Part shown: piece by piece, positions 1 through 8,569 of the stretch
How the letters are laid out: every line of letters begins with the position of its first letter
How positions within the stretch are numbered: the stretch's first letter is position 1
Translations under genes and position numbers: made by a program
The notes under the pieces: generated by a model
Told to the model about the DNA's origin: nothing
Database searches by the model: none
Seen by the model: the letters and a program-made list of their open reading frames with translations, nothing else
DNA from: Bacteroidales bacterium
GTDB lineage: Bacteria; Bacteroidota; Bacteroidia; Bacteroidales; ML635J-15
Length of the DNA: 42,634 nucleotides
NCBI GenBank assembly: GCA_028702535.1
Contig: JAQVOR010000013.1
Coordinates: 1 to 42,634 of the forward strand
Direction of reading: 5' to 3'

Positions 1-1555
1 TTGGAGAAAGCGAAGCATCTGTAAAATTAATGGCATCTCCTTCCAAAATATAATTCCTATCAGCATAAAAATGAATCTCTGGAGGTGCAGTTGCAAACGG
101 GTCATAACCTGGCAGTATTGTTGTTCCAGAACTTGTTGGGTCTAACCATGGTTTTAATTGGTATGCACTTGTGCCACCGTTTGATATCCAATGGTAAGAG
201 AACCTACCGTAAACATCAGTTAAAGTTTGACTTGTACAAGACGAACTTCCACCAGTTAAGGTTCCTATTTGGTATCCACTAGTGTTAAATAAAGGAGAAC
301 CCGATGAACCACCCGCAGTTACTCCATAACCATTTGCATTAGATGCCCATCTAACTGTGTATGATGTGTTGGCTCCCATTATACTGCCACCGATGTTAAT
401 GCCTCCTGATTTAGCTAATGAGCCATAAGTAGATATCTTCTTAATATCTCCATTTGGGTGGTGAATTCCTACACCAGTAGATGTTGGATTATCGCTTCTA
501 TCCCAACCATTATAATAAGGTACATAATCAACAGTTGGTGTAGAGTTAAGCAAAAGCAAGAAAAAGTCTGAACCACCAACAATATTTCCTTCTGCTTTTC
601 TAGTACAACCAGTAATTGATTTTGTTGCTGGCTCAGTTGAAGGGTTAGTACATCCAACAGCTTCATATTTGAATTTGAATACCCACTGGTTTAGATCGGC
701 AACTGATGCGTCCGCAGCACCACAATGAAAAGCAGTTAAAAAGTATGGGGTAGCATCATACGAAGTATTGTTAACTAAACTTCCAGTGCATAAATACCAG
801 GAAGCACCGACTTTAAATGTTATTTGTGCTACTCCTCGTTTTTCATCTTGCCAATCATCACCAACTGGGGAACAATTAACATTCACGTGGCAAGATTCAG
901 AAGCACCTACTACTCTTACGACATTATCTTTATACTGAGACAAACCTGCCAACTCTTCATAAAAATAACCAACAGAACCAATATGAAAATAACTCTCACC
1001 TCTTTTAAATTTCGGCTCATAGTATTCGATATATATACTTTCGCCTTGAATCATTTCTGTTGCAAAAGTGCCATTATCAAGATTGTTATTATGATTAAAA
1101 GAACCTATAACTTGTTTGCGATTTTCATTATAACAAAACATCGAACTTCCAGGTGTCATATACCACGAATCAAAAAACACCGACATGGCAGTAGCTCCAG
1201 ACGATGTAATCTTTAATGTCCATAATCTGCCTCCGTCTGGCAAATCTGTCCAATTTCCTGCAGTTTCTTTGCTTGCACTATAAGGTAATGATACACCAAC
1301 ACGTGGAGGCGTCCCGTTTTTATCTGATTGAGCATCTTCACTACGAAGTAGCTCTACATTTGGAGCACGCAAAACAATTTCATCAAAACTGACCGAGACA
1401 TTTTTTTCTCCAGTAATACTCTTTGATGTTATAAAACTCTTTGGAGTTCCACCATAACTAATTTGTGCATTAGCACTTTCTGGAATAACAAAACTAATAA
1501 TTGCTAAACATGCAATAAACACTAAACTGCGAATCGATTTTGTAAAATCACTCAT
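1..1555 (-). CDS. Secreted lysyl-endopeptidase-like serine protease, 3' part missing
   Basis: Reading from an ATG at 1555 gives 518 codons that run off the left edge of the window. The protein starts with a signal peptide ending around ANA|Q (about residue 29). A trypsin-like (S1) catalytic domain of the lysyl endopeptidase type follows: LTAFHCG with His277, a GGSDFFLLLLN stretch with Asp330, and GGSSGSPLF with Ser420 form a complete His-Asp-Ser triad. After about residue 490 the sequence (PPEIHFYADR...EGDAINFTDAS) looks like the start of a PKD-type Ig domain, a common C-terminal module of such proteases. The missing end would probably carry further PKD copies and a T9SS sorting domain; that part is inference. 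The expected role is extracellular proteolysis, perhaps after lysine. The protease family call is strong; substrate preference is not readable here. Confidence 0.85.
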   Translation of the reverse strand, partial: MSDFTKSIRSLVFIACLAIISFVIPESANAQISYGGTPKSFITSKSITGEKNVSVSFDEIVLRAPNVELLRSEDAQSDKNGTPPRVGVSLPYSASKETAGNWTDLPDGGRLWTLKITSSGATAMSVFFDSWYMTPGSSMFCYNENRKQVIGSFNHNNNLDNGTFATEMIQGESIYIEYYEPKFKRGESYFHIGSVGYFYEELAGLSQYKDNVVRVVGASESCHVNVNCSPVGDDWQDEKRGVAQITFKVGASWYLCTGSLVNNTSYDATPYFLTAFHCGAADASVADLNQWVFKFKYEAVGCTNPSTEPATKSITGCTRKAEGNIVGGSDFFLLLLNSTPTVDYVPYYNGWDRSDNPTSTGVGIHHPNGDIKKISTYGSLAKSGGINIGGSIMGANTSYTVRWASNANGYGVTAGGSSGSPLFNTSGYQIGTLTGGSSSCTSQTLTDVYGRFSYHWISNGGTSAYQLKPWLDPTSSGTTILPGYDPFATAPPEIHFYADRNYILEGDAINFTDASLSP

Positions 1556-2031
1556 AATCTCACTACTTAAGTTAGTATTATTTAATAAACCTTTTTTAGT
1601 TTGGGAACTGCTTACTTTCAACAAATTTAGGCACGTACCAATACCAATGCTTTTAACCCTCTTTACTATTGCAAGTTACGAAGTATAACAAGACAAATAT
1701 TAGGTTCTATCTACAAATCATACAACTTAGAAATTATTTTATATTCAGAATAGTAAAACATTGTTTAAAAGCACTTTATTGATATATTTAATTTTTTCTT
1801 TATATAAATCAATTTTAGTGTATAAGTCGAACTATTGCATAATTTAATCTTTGATTTTTGCACTTAGTTTTGAGCCAATATAATAGCTTGCAAAATAAGA
1901 ACTCCTGACCCCATCTCTATAATTTAAGCAGTTACTTCTATTTTTTCGTAAAATAAAATCGTCGTATTTTTGTTTTAACATTGCGAATTAAAAAAAATAT
2001 TCAAATTTATAAAATTACGAGAGTAACGACT
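1556..2031. other. AT-rich intergenic region
   Basis: No convincing gene is seen between the protease start and the terminator of the next gene. The stretch is very A+T rich. The only suggestive site is CAAATTTA at 1622-1629, which reads TAAATTTG (TAnnTTTG) on the minus strand and could be the -7 element of the protease gene. No TTTG lies at the expected -33 distance, so this promoter is weakly supported. Confidence 0.5.
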
Positions 2032-2061
2032 AAAAAAAAGCTCCCACCATTAAGTGAGAGC
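2032..2061 (-). terminator. Rho-independent terminator of the X2/InlB-repeat protein gene
   Basis: On the minus strand an 8-bp stem (GCTCTCAC with GTGGGAGC, one G-T wobble) encloses a 6-nt loop and is followed at once by eight T residues. It lies 22 bases past the stop codon at 2083, as expected for an intrinsic terminator. Confidence 0.85.
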
Positions 2062-2082
2062 CTTTCATATTTGATAAATGCT

Positions 2083-3765
2083 TTATTGTTTTAGAATTTT
2101 CTTCACAAGTCGTTCGCCGTCTTTGTTTTCAAGTATCAGCAAATAAAACCCCTTAGGTAAATTGGCAGTGTTAATTTGTCTGTTTTCGAGATTATTAAAT
2201 TCTGCAATTACCTGACCTGTAATTGTTGTAAAAGAAACTTTTATTGCAGACTGATAGTTACTTATATAAAGTATATCTGAGAAAGGATTAGGAAAAATCT
2301 CAAAAATATTGACTGCGTCCTCATCAATATTACTATTATCATTAAAGTTTGCTGTCAATGTAACATTCTGGTCGGCCATAATAAAAGAGTGCTGGGGAGT
2401 GCTTGCAACAGCAGTAGAGGTCGCATCTGTCCAGTTTACAAATTCGTACCCTGTATTCTCTATTAAGTTAATTGTTACCGTTTCTCCAAGCATATATTGC
2501 CCAGCACCACTAAGCACACCAGCACCAACTGGATTTGAGACCAGAATTACATCATAAAGTGTTGCACCTTGAGGAACAAAATGTGCTGTAATATAAATAT
2601 CATTAGCTGGCATATTAAATATATAAGGATTATCAGTGCTAACTATTGCACCAGCAATTTTCCAACAAAGGAATTCAAATCCAGTGTTAGCAGCAGCCTC
2701 AAGACTCACTTCTTCATTAACATAATATTCCCAAGCTCCAGAAACATATCCACTATTTGCAGGCAAAACATCTGAATAAACAAAATAAAACTCGTCTATT
2801 ATTGTAATATAATAAAATGCCGATGCACCCACATTAAATTCTATTTCAACAGATACACTATATTCATCAGTAGCTTTCGAATTATCTGTTTTTTTACCTT
2901 TGCTACCCACAATCATACGCAAATTAGCAGTTTCTGCATTTATTGGCGTAACAGTATAATCCTCGAAAGGTGTTGATATAGGATATCCTCCATCGACAAA
3001 TATTACATCCATTGACGAAATTTCAGAGGCATCATTCCAAGTAATTACCGTTTCTATATATTCTGGCATATTATTTTCTGCAATATCAAACTCATATTGA
3101 CTAAGACTTGGATTGGTAACACCAGTATTAATTGCTTCGATTATAAAAGAATCCGCAGTCTCTTCATCAAAACTCACACTTACATTAATTGAGTTACCCA
3201 ATGCAAGTAAAACGGTATTCAAATACGCTTCTTTAATAAATAGCCAATCACCGTTGATTATATAATTTGCAGAAGATATCGGCGTACCATTTACCGAAAC
3301 AGAAGTTATTCCTTCACTCTCTGCCCATGCTATTGTAACAAAGACATCATCTTTATTACTTAAATCAAATACTTTACTATCCTCAAAAACTGATGGATAA
3401 ATAGTGTAAATAACCTCTATATTAAAATGAACAATATAATCTAATCCAAACTGGGCATAAAAATGGATACCCCGACCTGGTTCAGGAGGTACAGCTTCAA
3501 TCCAAGTCTGAAGAATAGTAAGGTTGTTCCCTGAGATAGTATAAGCAGTGCCTTGATTTATAATTACTTCCTGATAATCGTCAGATTCATCCCAATAATA
3601 ATAATAAACCGCAGTAATTTCAGATTCCATACCCCAATTAATCGAGTATTGAATGTCATCAGGTTCTAAAACGCTAAAAGTTTGATAATCAGGCGAAATG
3701 CTTTGCCCAAGTGCAAAAATCGAAGAAAATGTAATTATAACAGCTAAAAGAACAATTTTCTTCAT
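2083..3765 (-). CDS. Secreted T9SS cargo with X2-like and InlB B-like repeats
   Basis: A 560-residue exported protein. The ATG at 3765 is preferred over an in-frame ATG at 3795 because it starts a normal signal peptide (MKKIVLLAVIITFSS..ALGQ). Three successive Ig-like segments of about 95 residues resemble the CBM_X2 family: each has a disorder-like start, a T-W or T-V strand, a dYtv-type turn and a closing f.ie.i strand. Two repeats of the Listeria-Bacteroides (InlB B-repeat) type follow, recognisable by GxGxY..Ge.V.l.A...tGYeFv.W and a closing a.F strand. The last 75 residues (IFPNPFSDIL...GFYLLILENKDG..VKKILK) are a type A T9SS sorting domain. The protein is therefore probably surface-attached or released. 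X2 and InlB repeats suggest binding or adhesion; no catalytic domain is seen. The X2 match was judged by eye and is less sure than the other two. Confidence 0.85.
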   Translation of the reverse strand: MKKIVLLAVIITFSSIFALGQSISPDYQTFSVLEPDDIQYSINWGMESEITAVYYYYWDESDDYQEVIINQGTAYTISGNNLTILQTWIEAVPPEPGRGIHFYAQFGLDYIVHFNIEVIYTIYPSVFEDSKVFDLSNKDDVFVTIAWAESEGITSVSVNGTPISSANYIINGDWLFIKEAYLNTVLLALGNSINVSVSFDEETADSFIIEAINTGVTNPSLSQYEFDIAENNMPEYIETVITWNDASEISSMDVIFVDGGYPISTPFEDYTVTPINAETANLRMIVGSKGKKTDNSKATDEYSVSVEIEFNVGASAFYYITIIDEFYFVYSDVLPANSGYVSGAWEYYVNEEVSLEAAANTGFEFLCWKIAGAIVSTDNPYIFNMPANDIYITAHFVPQGATLYDVILVSNPVGAGVLSGAGQYMLGETVTINLIENTGYEFVNWTDATSTAVASTPQHSFIMADQNVTLTANFNDNSNIDEDAVNIFEIFPNPFSDILYISNYQSAIKVSFTTITGQVIAEFNNLENRQINTANLPKGFYLLILENKDGERLVKKILKQ

Positions 3766-4125
3766 AATCAAATTAAAATAGTAGTTAAATTTCATGATAT
3801 TTGAGTTTTATGATTAATAGAATAAAAATATACGGAATAAAACAAATACAAATCCGTAGAAAGCGAAAAAAAATGAATTAAAAAAATATACAAAAAAGGC
3901 TCCATATATAATTTTAAACCATTTTTATTTTCAGATTTGCAAATGATATATGATACAGTGCTAAAAAATAATTTGCATTAATTTGAATTTTGCAAGCCCT
4001 TCTCGCACTCTGTAATCCAAAAGGGAGGCATGTCCACTTGTGCAACACTACACTAAAATCTGTTCTTACTTTTATTGCGATGCACTGAGTTTTTATCGAA
4101 GTGTTCTATTGCTTAAATGGGTTGC

Positions 4126-4195
4126 GGGTTTACTCCCTGCGGTCGTGAGCTCGCCTGCGGCTCGGTTCGGGTTTCACAGATTTCTCCCTGCAAAA
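4126..4195. repeat. GC-rich intergenic repeat-like element
   Basis: This block contrasts sharply with its AT-rich surroundings and holds two near copies of CTGCGG(T)CG plus the palindrome GAGCTC. The 20 bases at 4130-4149 match the minus strand at 38633-38652 at 17 of 20 positions and share GGTCGTGAG exactly. Two non-coding copies in one window suggest a dispersed intergenic repeat family. Boundaries are approximate. Confidence 0.5.
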
Positions 4196-4246
4196 ATTCT
4201 TTACAAGAAGGCAAAACGTTTTTATTGCCAATCAAACATAATATTG

Positions 4247-4254
4247 TATTTTTA
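4247..4254 (+). promoter_or_regulatory. Putative -7 element for arginine deiminase
   Basis: TATTTTTA is one base from TAnnTTTG, and ATTG lies 19 bases upstream (4224-4227) where TTTG is expected. It would give a leader of about 20-25 bases before the ATG at 4284. Both elements are imperfect. Confidence 0.4.
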
Positions 4255-4283
4255 CGCCCTAAAATTAGAATAGGGAAAAATCT

Positions 4284-5546
4284 ATGACACAAAACTCAAT
4301 ACACATTAACTTAAATTCGGAGATAGGCAAACTAAAGGGAGTGATTATACATACTCCAGGTGCAGAAGTTCAAAACATGACTCCCGAAAATGCTGAAAGA
4401 GCTTTGTATAGTGATATTTTAAATCTGCACGTTGCACAACAAGAGTACTCGCAATTTTCGAGTGTTTTAGAAAAACTTACTACAACTTATCAGGTAAAAA
4501 AACTATTAGAGGATATTTTACAAAACAGCAGAGTTCGTGAAAACCTTATTACAAGGATATGTAAAAATGAGGGGGTCGAGTTGCAGCGACGATTTCTTGA
4601 CGAACTTAATGATACAGAACTTGCAAGTCAGGTTATTGAAGGCGTTTTGTTACAAAAGGACAATTTAACAGCATTTTTAAGTAAAAAAAGATATGTTTTA
4701 AAACCATTGCACAATTTCTTTTTCACTCGTGACGCATCAATGGCGATAAATGATAAAGTTTTAATTGCTAAAATGGCAAATAAAGTTAGAGTTAGAGAAT
4801 CTATTATTATGCAAGCAATATTTGATTTTCACCCAGCATTTTCGACTACTACAGTAAATCCTTGCGAAGATAAGTTTTTCGATCCAGCAATAACAATTGA
4901 GGGAGGTGATGTACTTGTTGCTCGCGAAGATGTTTTAATAATTGGGATTGGTAGCAGAACAACACCGCAAGGGGTAGATTTTATTTTAAATCGCTTAAAA
5001 GACCAAAAAGAAAACATGCACATAATTGTTCAGGAGTTACCCCAAGAACCCGAATCTTTTATTCATCTTGACATGGTATTTACTTTTTTGGACAAAGATA
5101 AATGTATGATTTATGAACCAATTATTGCACGTCATAATCGTTATCAAACTGTTTTAATAAGTGCTAATAATGGGAAAGTTGAAATTAGAGAGCAAAAAAA
5201 TATTTTAACAGCTTTAAAAGGACTTGGGTTTGATTTAAAACCTTATGTTTGTGGTGGAACATCTGACCCGTGGTCGCAACAACGAGAACAATGGCATAGT
5301 GGAGCTAATTTTTTCGCTTTTGCTCCTGGTAAAGTTATGGGTTATGAACGAAATATTTATACTGTTGATGAGCTAAGTAAAGGTGGCTTCGAGATTATTA
5401 GAGCGAAAGATATAATTAGAGGCGAAAAACACCCTGATGATTATGAAACTTGTCTCGTTACAATAGAGGGCTCCGAATTGTCGCGTGGAGGTGGAGGTGC
5501 AAGATGTATGACAATGCCGATTTCCAGAGAAAATGTTAATTGGTAA
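4284..5546 (+). CDS. arcA: Arginine deiminase
   Basis: A 420-residue cytoplasmic enzyme that hydrolyses L-arginine to L-citrulline and ammonia (EC 3.5.3.6). Its length matches the family (about 400-420). The guanidine-modifying active site is complete: FTRD with Asp150, EGGD with Glu206, HLD with His261 and Asp263, and a C-terminal GGGGARCMTMP with the nucleophile Cys408. The start is the first ATG of the frame, and the conserved N-terminal segment (GKLKGVIIHTPG) follows normally. No ornithine carbamoyltransferase, carbamate kinase or arginine/ornithine antiporter lies next to it, so it is not part of a local ADI operon. The neighbours are a T9SS cargo gene (divergent) and the glycan O-acetylation-like operon (co-directional, 78 bases downstream, with its own promoter). 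A related guanidino substrate is possible but less likely. Confidence 0.93.
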   Translation: MTQNSIHINLNSEIGKLKGVIIHTPGAEVQNMTPENAERALYSDILNLHVAQQEYSQFSSVLEKLTTTYQVKKLLEDILQNSRVRENLITRICKNEGVELQRRFLDELNDTELASQVIEGVLLQKDNLTAFLSKKRYVLKPLHNFFFTRDASMAINDKVLIAKMANKVRVRESIIMQAIFDFHPAFSTTTVNPCEDKFFDPAITIEGGDVLVAREDVLIIGIGSRTTPQGVDFILNRLKDQKENMHIIVQELPQEPESFIHLDMVFTFLDKDKCMIYEPIIARHNRYQTVLISANNGKVEIREQKNILTALKGLGFDLKPYVCGGTSDPWSQQREQWHSGANFFAFAPGKVMGYERNIYTVDELSKGGFEIIRAKDIIRGEKHPDDYETCLVTIEGSELSRGGGGARCMTMPISRENVNW

Positions 5547-5576
5547 AATATTTGTAAAAACTTGTTAATAAGGTTC

Positions 5577-5607
5577 TTTTTTAAGCTAAACAAAAAAACT
5601 ATATTTG
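5577..5607 (+). promoter_or_regulatory. Promoter of the LysM/SGNH/MBOAT operon
   Basis: TATATTTG at 5600-5607 is an exact TAnnTTTG -7 element. TTTT, one base from TTTG, sits 19 bases upstream at 5577-5580. Transcription would start about 10-12 bases before the ATG at 5625, so the leader is very short. Confidence 0.55.
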
Positions 5608-5624
5608 CCCTATAATTATTGTTG

Positions 5625-7112
5625 ATGAAAATAATCCGTATCATAGTTGTTTTGTCTATCACTTTGACTTCACAAGTAACTTATGCTCAATCGTATCACG
5701 AGCGAAAGTATTTTGATATGCTTAAAAATAATTTAAAATCACTTAGCGGATTTGATGACAAATTAAAACAGTATTGTAATACAAGACAACAAAATTTAAA
5801 CGTATTTTCAGATTCAGAAAATCTTATAAAAATTGATTCCGAAGAGTATCAGTTAAATGATATTGCTCAGTTTTACTACGAAGGATTCCAAAATCTTCCG
5901 TATCTTGATAAATGCAAACTATTATATAGTTGGAATCATGTCAGCAATACTATTTATAAAATTTCTAAGGAAAAACAAGTTCCGATTGCAATATCATATC
6001 TACCTATTATTTATACAGGTTTAAATTCATATTATTCTGCCCAAAATTATAGGTTTGGTTTGTGGGGATTACCATATTTGCCAGCCGTAAAATACGGAAT
6101 TATTGCAGACGAATATTACGACCAACGCCTTGATGTCTATTTGAATTCAAATGCCTCTTTGTCATATCTTGACGACTTACATAAAACATTCGAAACTTGG
6201 GATATGGCCATAACAGCTTATTGTTGTGGAACAGCAAATCTAATCAAAGCCGGTTATGGCATCTTATCTTTTGATGAGATATATGAAAATCTTAAAAATC
6301 CAAATAAAGATTGTTTTTATCGCTTATTGGCTTTTACAAAGTGGATGAATGAAAACGAAACACTTGATTTTAGCTCTGTTGTAGAATTAACTATTTCTGT
6401 TACAGATAATGTTTTAATTGATTCCCTTATAGATTTTAGACAAATTTCAAGTGTATTAAATATAGATATTGATGAATTATATAAGCTAAACCCTTTATTT
6501 ACAGGCTCGATAATTGACGGCAGAAAAAAACCAAAGATGATTTATTTGCCCGAAAACCAAACAGAACAGTTTTTTTTATTGCGCGATTCAATTGCAAATT
6601 TTATGGATAGTGTTTATTTCCCAAAATATAAATCCTCTGTCAGTAACGGCAACGATTACGAGACTTACGTTCATGTTAGTATTAGTCCTGGAGGTGATTA
6701 CGAAGAGCATAAATACACCATTGTTTCGGGAGATAATCTTGGGGTAATTGCTCAACGTTTTGGAGTAAAAATAGCAGACGTTCAAGACTGGAATGATATT
6801 AAAGGCACAAATATTTATGCAGGTCAAACTATAAGTATATGGTTAAAAAAAGGTGCAAAGCTACCCGAAACTGAGCAAAAACAAGTGCAATCGGAGAAAA
6901 AGAAAGAAGAAACTGGAATACAAAAGCACTTTGCAATGAGAGACTACGATTTTATAGAAACCTATGAAGTCAAATCTGGAGACTCCTTGTATAAAATATC
7001 ATTGAATTATGATTGGGCAAGTGCCGAAGATATTATGGAATGGAATGGGATAAGTGATCCATCTAAATTACAGATAGGTCAAAAGCTCAAAATATTTAAA
7101 AAGAAAAAATGA
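5625..7112 (+). CDS. LysM protein with degenerate MltD-type transglycosylase domain
   Basis: A 495-residue exported protein. The ATG at 5625 starts a signal peptide (MKIIRIIVVLSITLTSQVTYAQ); the frame also reads upstream to a TTG at 5619. Residues about 80-245 follow the membrane-bound lytic transglycosylase D pattern, but its key motifs are altered. LPxVESxF, which carries the catalytic Glu, reads LPIIYTGL with Tyr130 in that place. GLWQFMP reads GLWGLPY, and AAYNAGxGNV reads TAYCCGTANL. A LysM-like middle segment and two clear C-terminal LysM domains (about 362-407 and 446-490) remain, so peptidoglycan binding is probably kept while glycan cleavage is probably lost. The stop overlaps the next ATG (ATGA), so the gene is translationally linked to two SGNH proteins and an MBOAT acyltransferase. 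A scaffold or targeting role for a cell-wall O-acetylation machine is inferred. Confidence 0.82.
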   Translation: MKIIRIIVVLSITLTSQVTYAQSYHERKYFDMLKNNLKSLSGFDDKLKQYCNTRQQNLNVFSDSENLIKIDSEEYQLNDIAQFYYEGFQNLPYLDKCKLLYSWNHVSNTIYKISKEKQVPIAISYLPIIYTGLNSYYSAQNYRFGLWGLPYLPAVKYGIIADEYYDQRLDVYLNSNASLSYLDDLHKTFETWDMAITAYCCGTANLIKAGYGILSFDEIYENLKNPNKDCFYRLLAFTKWMNENETLDFSSVVELTISVTDNVLIDSLIDFRQISSVLNIDIDELYKLNPLFTGSIIDGRKKPKMIYLPENQTEQFFLLRDSIANFMDSVYFPKYKSSVSNGNDYETYVHVSISPGGDYEEHKYTIVSGDNLGVIAQRFGVKIADVQDWNDIKGTNIYAGQTISIWLKKGAKLPETEQKQVQSEKKKEETGIQKHFAMRDYDFIETYEVKSGDSLYKISLNYDWASAEDIMEWNGISDPSKLQIGQKLKIFKKKK

Positions 7113-8569
7113 AAACAAAACATGTTCTATATTTTGTTGTAGGTGTATTAGCCATTTTGGGAACATTGATGGCAGTTTTCCCAAAAGATGGAATACGCCT
7201 TACCGATGAGTGGGTTTTATATTTCCCTTCGTTTAGAGAAATGTTTCTCGATAAAAATAAAAATCGAATTGATACAGACTCAATTGTAGGAAACCAAATT
7301 AACATTGATTCGCTTATGTTACTTAACGATTCAACAAAAGAGATTGATTTGGAAGAATTAAAAAAACTGCTTACTCCTTTAGAGTTTCCCGAGGATAAAC
7401 CTCATGCACTTGATAATTTCTTTGCGAAATTAAACAATCTTAATAACGAGCAAAAAGTTCGAATTATGCACTATGGCGACAGTCAAATTGAGGGCGACAG
7501 AATTACTGCTTATTTCCGAAGTAAACTTCAAGGGAAATATGGAGGACTTGGAATGGGATTATGCTCACCTGTAGCAGTTTACTCGCAATTTAGTATAATA
7601 CAAGAAAACTCGCCAAATTGGTACAGATATACAGGTTTTGGAATGATAGACAATAATATTAGTCATAAAAAATATGGTCCAATGATAGCTTTTAATCGAT
7701 TTGCTCCTCCAACAGATTCTATTTGGACACGCCCCAAGACCAAATACGCTGGCTGGCTAAGTTTTTCAAAGTCAGATATTGGATATAGCAACACAAAAAA
7801 ATTTAAAGAAATCTATATTTATTATGGTAATGCAAAAGAAAAATCGAGAATAAGTATATTATCTAATAATGAAATTTTGGTTACAGATTCATTGCAAAAA
7901 GGCGACACCTTGTTCGTTTACAAATATGTTTCATCTGATTATCTTGAAAACGTAAAGTTGGAATTTGAAGGCTTTGATAGCCCTGATATTTATGCAATAT
8001 CTCTTGAAGATGCAACTGGAGTATATGTCGATAATATAGCATTACGAGGTAGCTCTGGCACTGTTTTTACAACTACTCACGGTGGATTATTGGTGCAATC
8101 TTTTAATTTATTGGGTACCGATTTATTTATTTTACAATTTGGAGGAAACTCAGTTCCGTATATCGAAGATAAAAAATCGGCAGAGCAATTCGGAAATTAT
8201 TTTTATTACCAGTTAGCATTTCTTAAAAATGCAGTCCCTAATTCTTGTTTTATTGTTATTGGACCTAGCGATATGGCAGTAAAACTAAAAGCTGATTTTG
8301 AAACTTATCCAAACTTAGAAAATATTATTGAAGAAATAAAAAAAGCTACCCATAAAGCTGGAGGAGTTTATTGGGATATGTATAAAGCAATGGGAGGTAA
8401 AAACTCTATGGCAGCTTGGGTAAATGCCGATCCGCCTTTGGCAGGAACGGATTACACACATTTTACTCCTTATGGAACTAGCGTCATTGCAAATATGTTT
8501 TATAATGCGTTTATTCTCGAAGCAACCGACTACACAAAAAGAGTAAAAAATGAGCAAGCTGATAAATAA
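7109..8569 (+). CDS. Membrane-anchored SGNH-fold acyltransferase/esterase-like protein 1
   Basis: A 486-residue protein with one N-terminal membrane segment (about residues 5-24) and a large periplasmic part. SGNH hallmarks are present: block I MHYGDSQIEGD with the nucleophile Ser125, block III FGGNS with Asn347, and block V DYTHF with Asp448 and His451. About 200 residues lie between blocks I and III, more than in small GDSL esterases, and probably form a beta-rich inserted domain. Proteins of this type work with MBOAT acyltransferases (compare AlgJ/AlgX or PatB), moving acetyl groups onto glycans or removing them. It overlaps the upstream gene by 4 bases and the downstream SGNH gene by 20, so all are co-translated. 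The acceptor glycan cannot be read from sequence; the LysM partner upstream points to peptidoglycan. Confidence 0.8.
   Translation: MKTKHVLYFVVGVLAILGTLMAVFPKDGIRLTDEWVLYFPSFREMFLDKNKNRIDTDSIVGNQINIDSLMLLNDSTKEIDLEELKKLLTPLEFPEDKPHALDNFFAKLNNLNNEQKVRIMHYGDSQIEGDRITAYFRSKLQGKYGGLGMGLCSPVAVYSQFSIIQENSPNWYRYTGFGMIDNNISHKKYGPMIAFNRFAPPTDSIWTRPKTKYAGWLSFSKSDIGYSNTKKFKEIYIYYGNAKEKSRISILSNNEILVTDSLQKGDTLFVYKYVSSDYLENVKLEFEGFDSPDIYAISLEDATGVYVDNIALRGSSGTVFTTTHGGLLVQSFNLLGTDLFILQFGGNSVPYIEDKKSAEQFGNYFYYQLAFLKNAVPNSCFIVIGPSDMAVKLKADFETYPNLENIIEEIKKATHKAGGVYWDMYKAMGGKNSMAAWVNADPPLAGTDYTHFTPYGTSVIANMFYNAFILEATDYTKRVKNEQADK

Larger units (their letters stand above)
3796..4283. other. Intergenic region with a GC-rich repeat-like island
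   Basis: The outer parts are plain AT-rich spacer. The middle (about 4126-4195) is unusually G+C rich for this genome and is treated separately as a repeat. A 77-codon open frame crosses this stretch but has no recognisable protein features. The 3' end holds a plausible promoter for the arginine deiminase gene. Confidence 0.6.

Noticed and set aside
824-1216. 130-codon plus-strand frame
   Set aside because: It lies antisense inside the protease domain, whose catalytic motifs are intact on the minus strand.
4040-4273. 77-codon open frame on the plus strand before arcA
   Set aside because: It runs through the GC-rich repeat-like block, has no protein-like composition or export signal and no promoter; the repeat explains the open frame.
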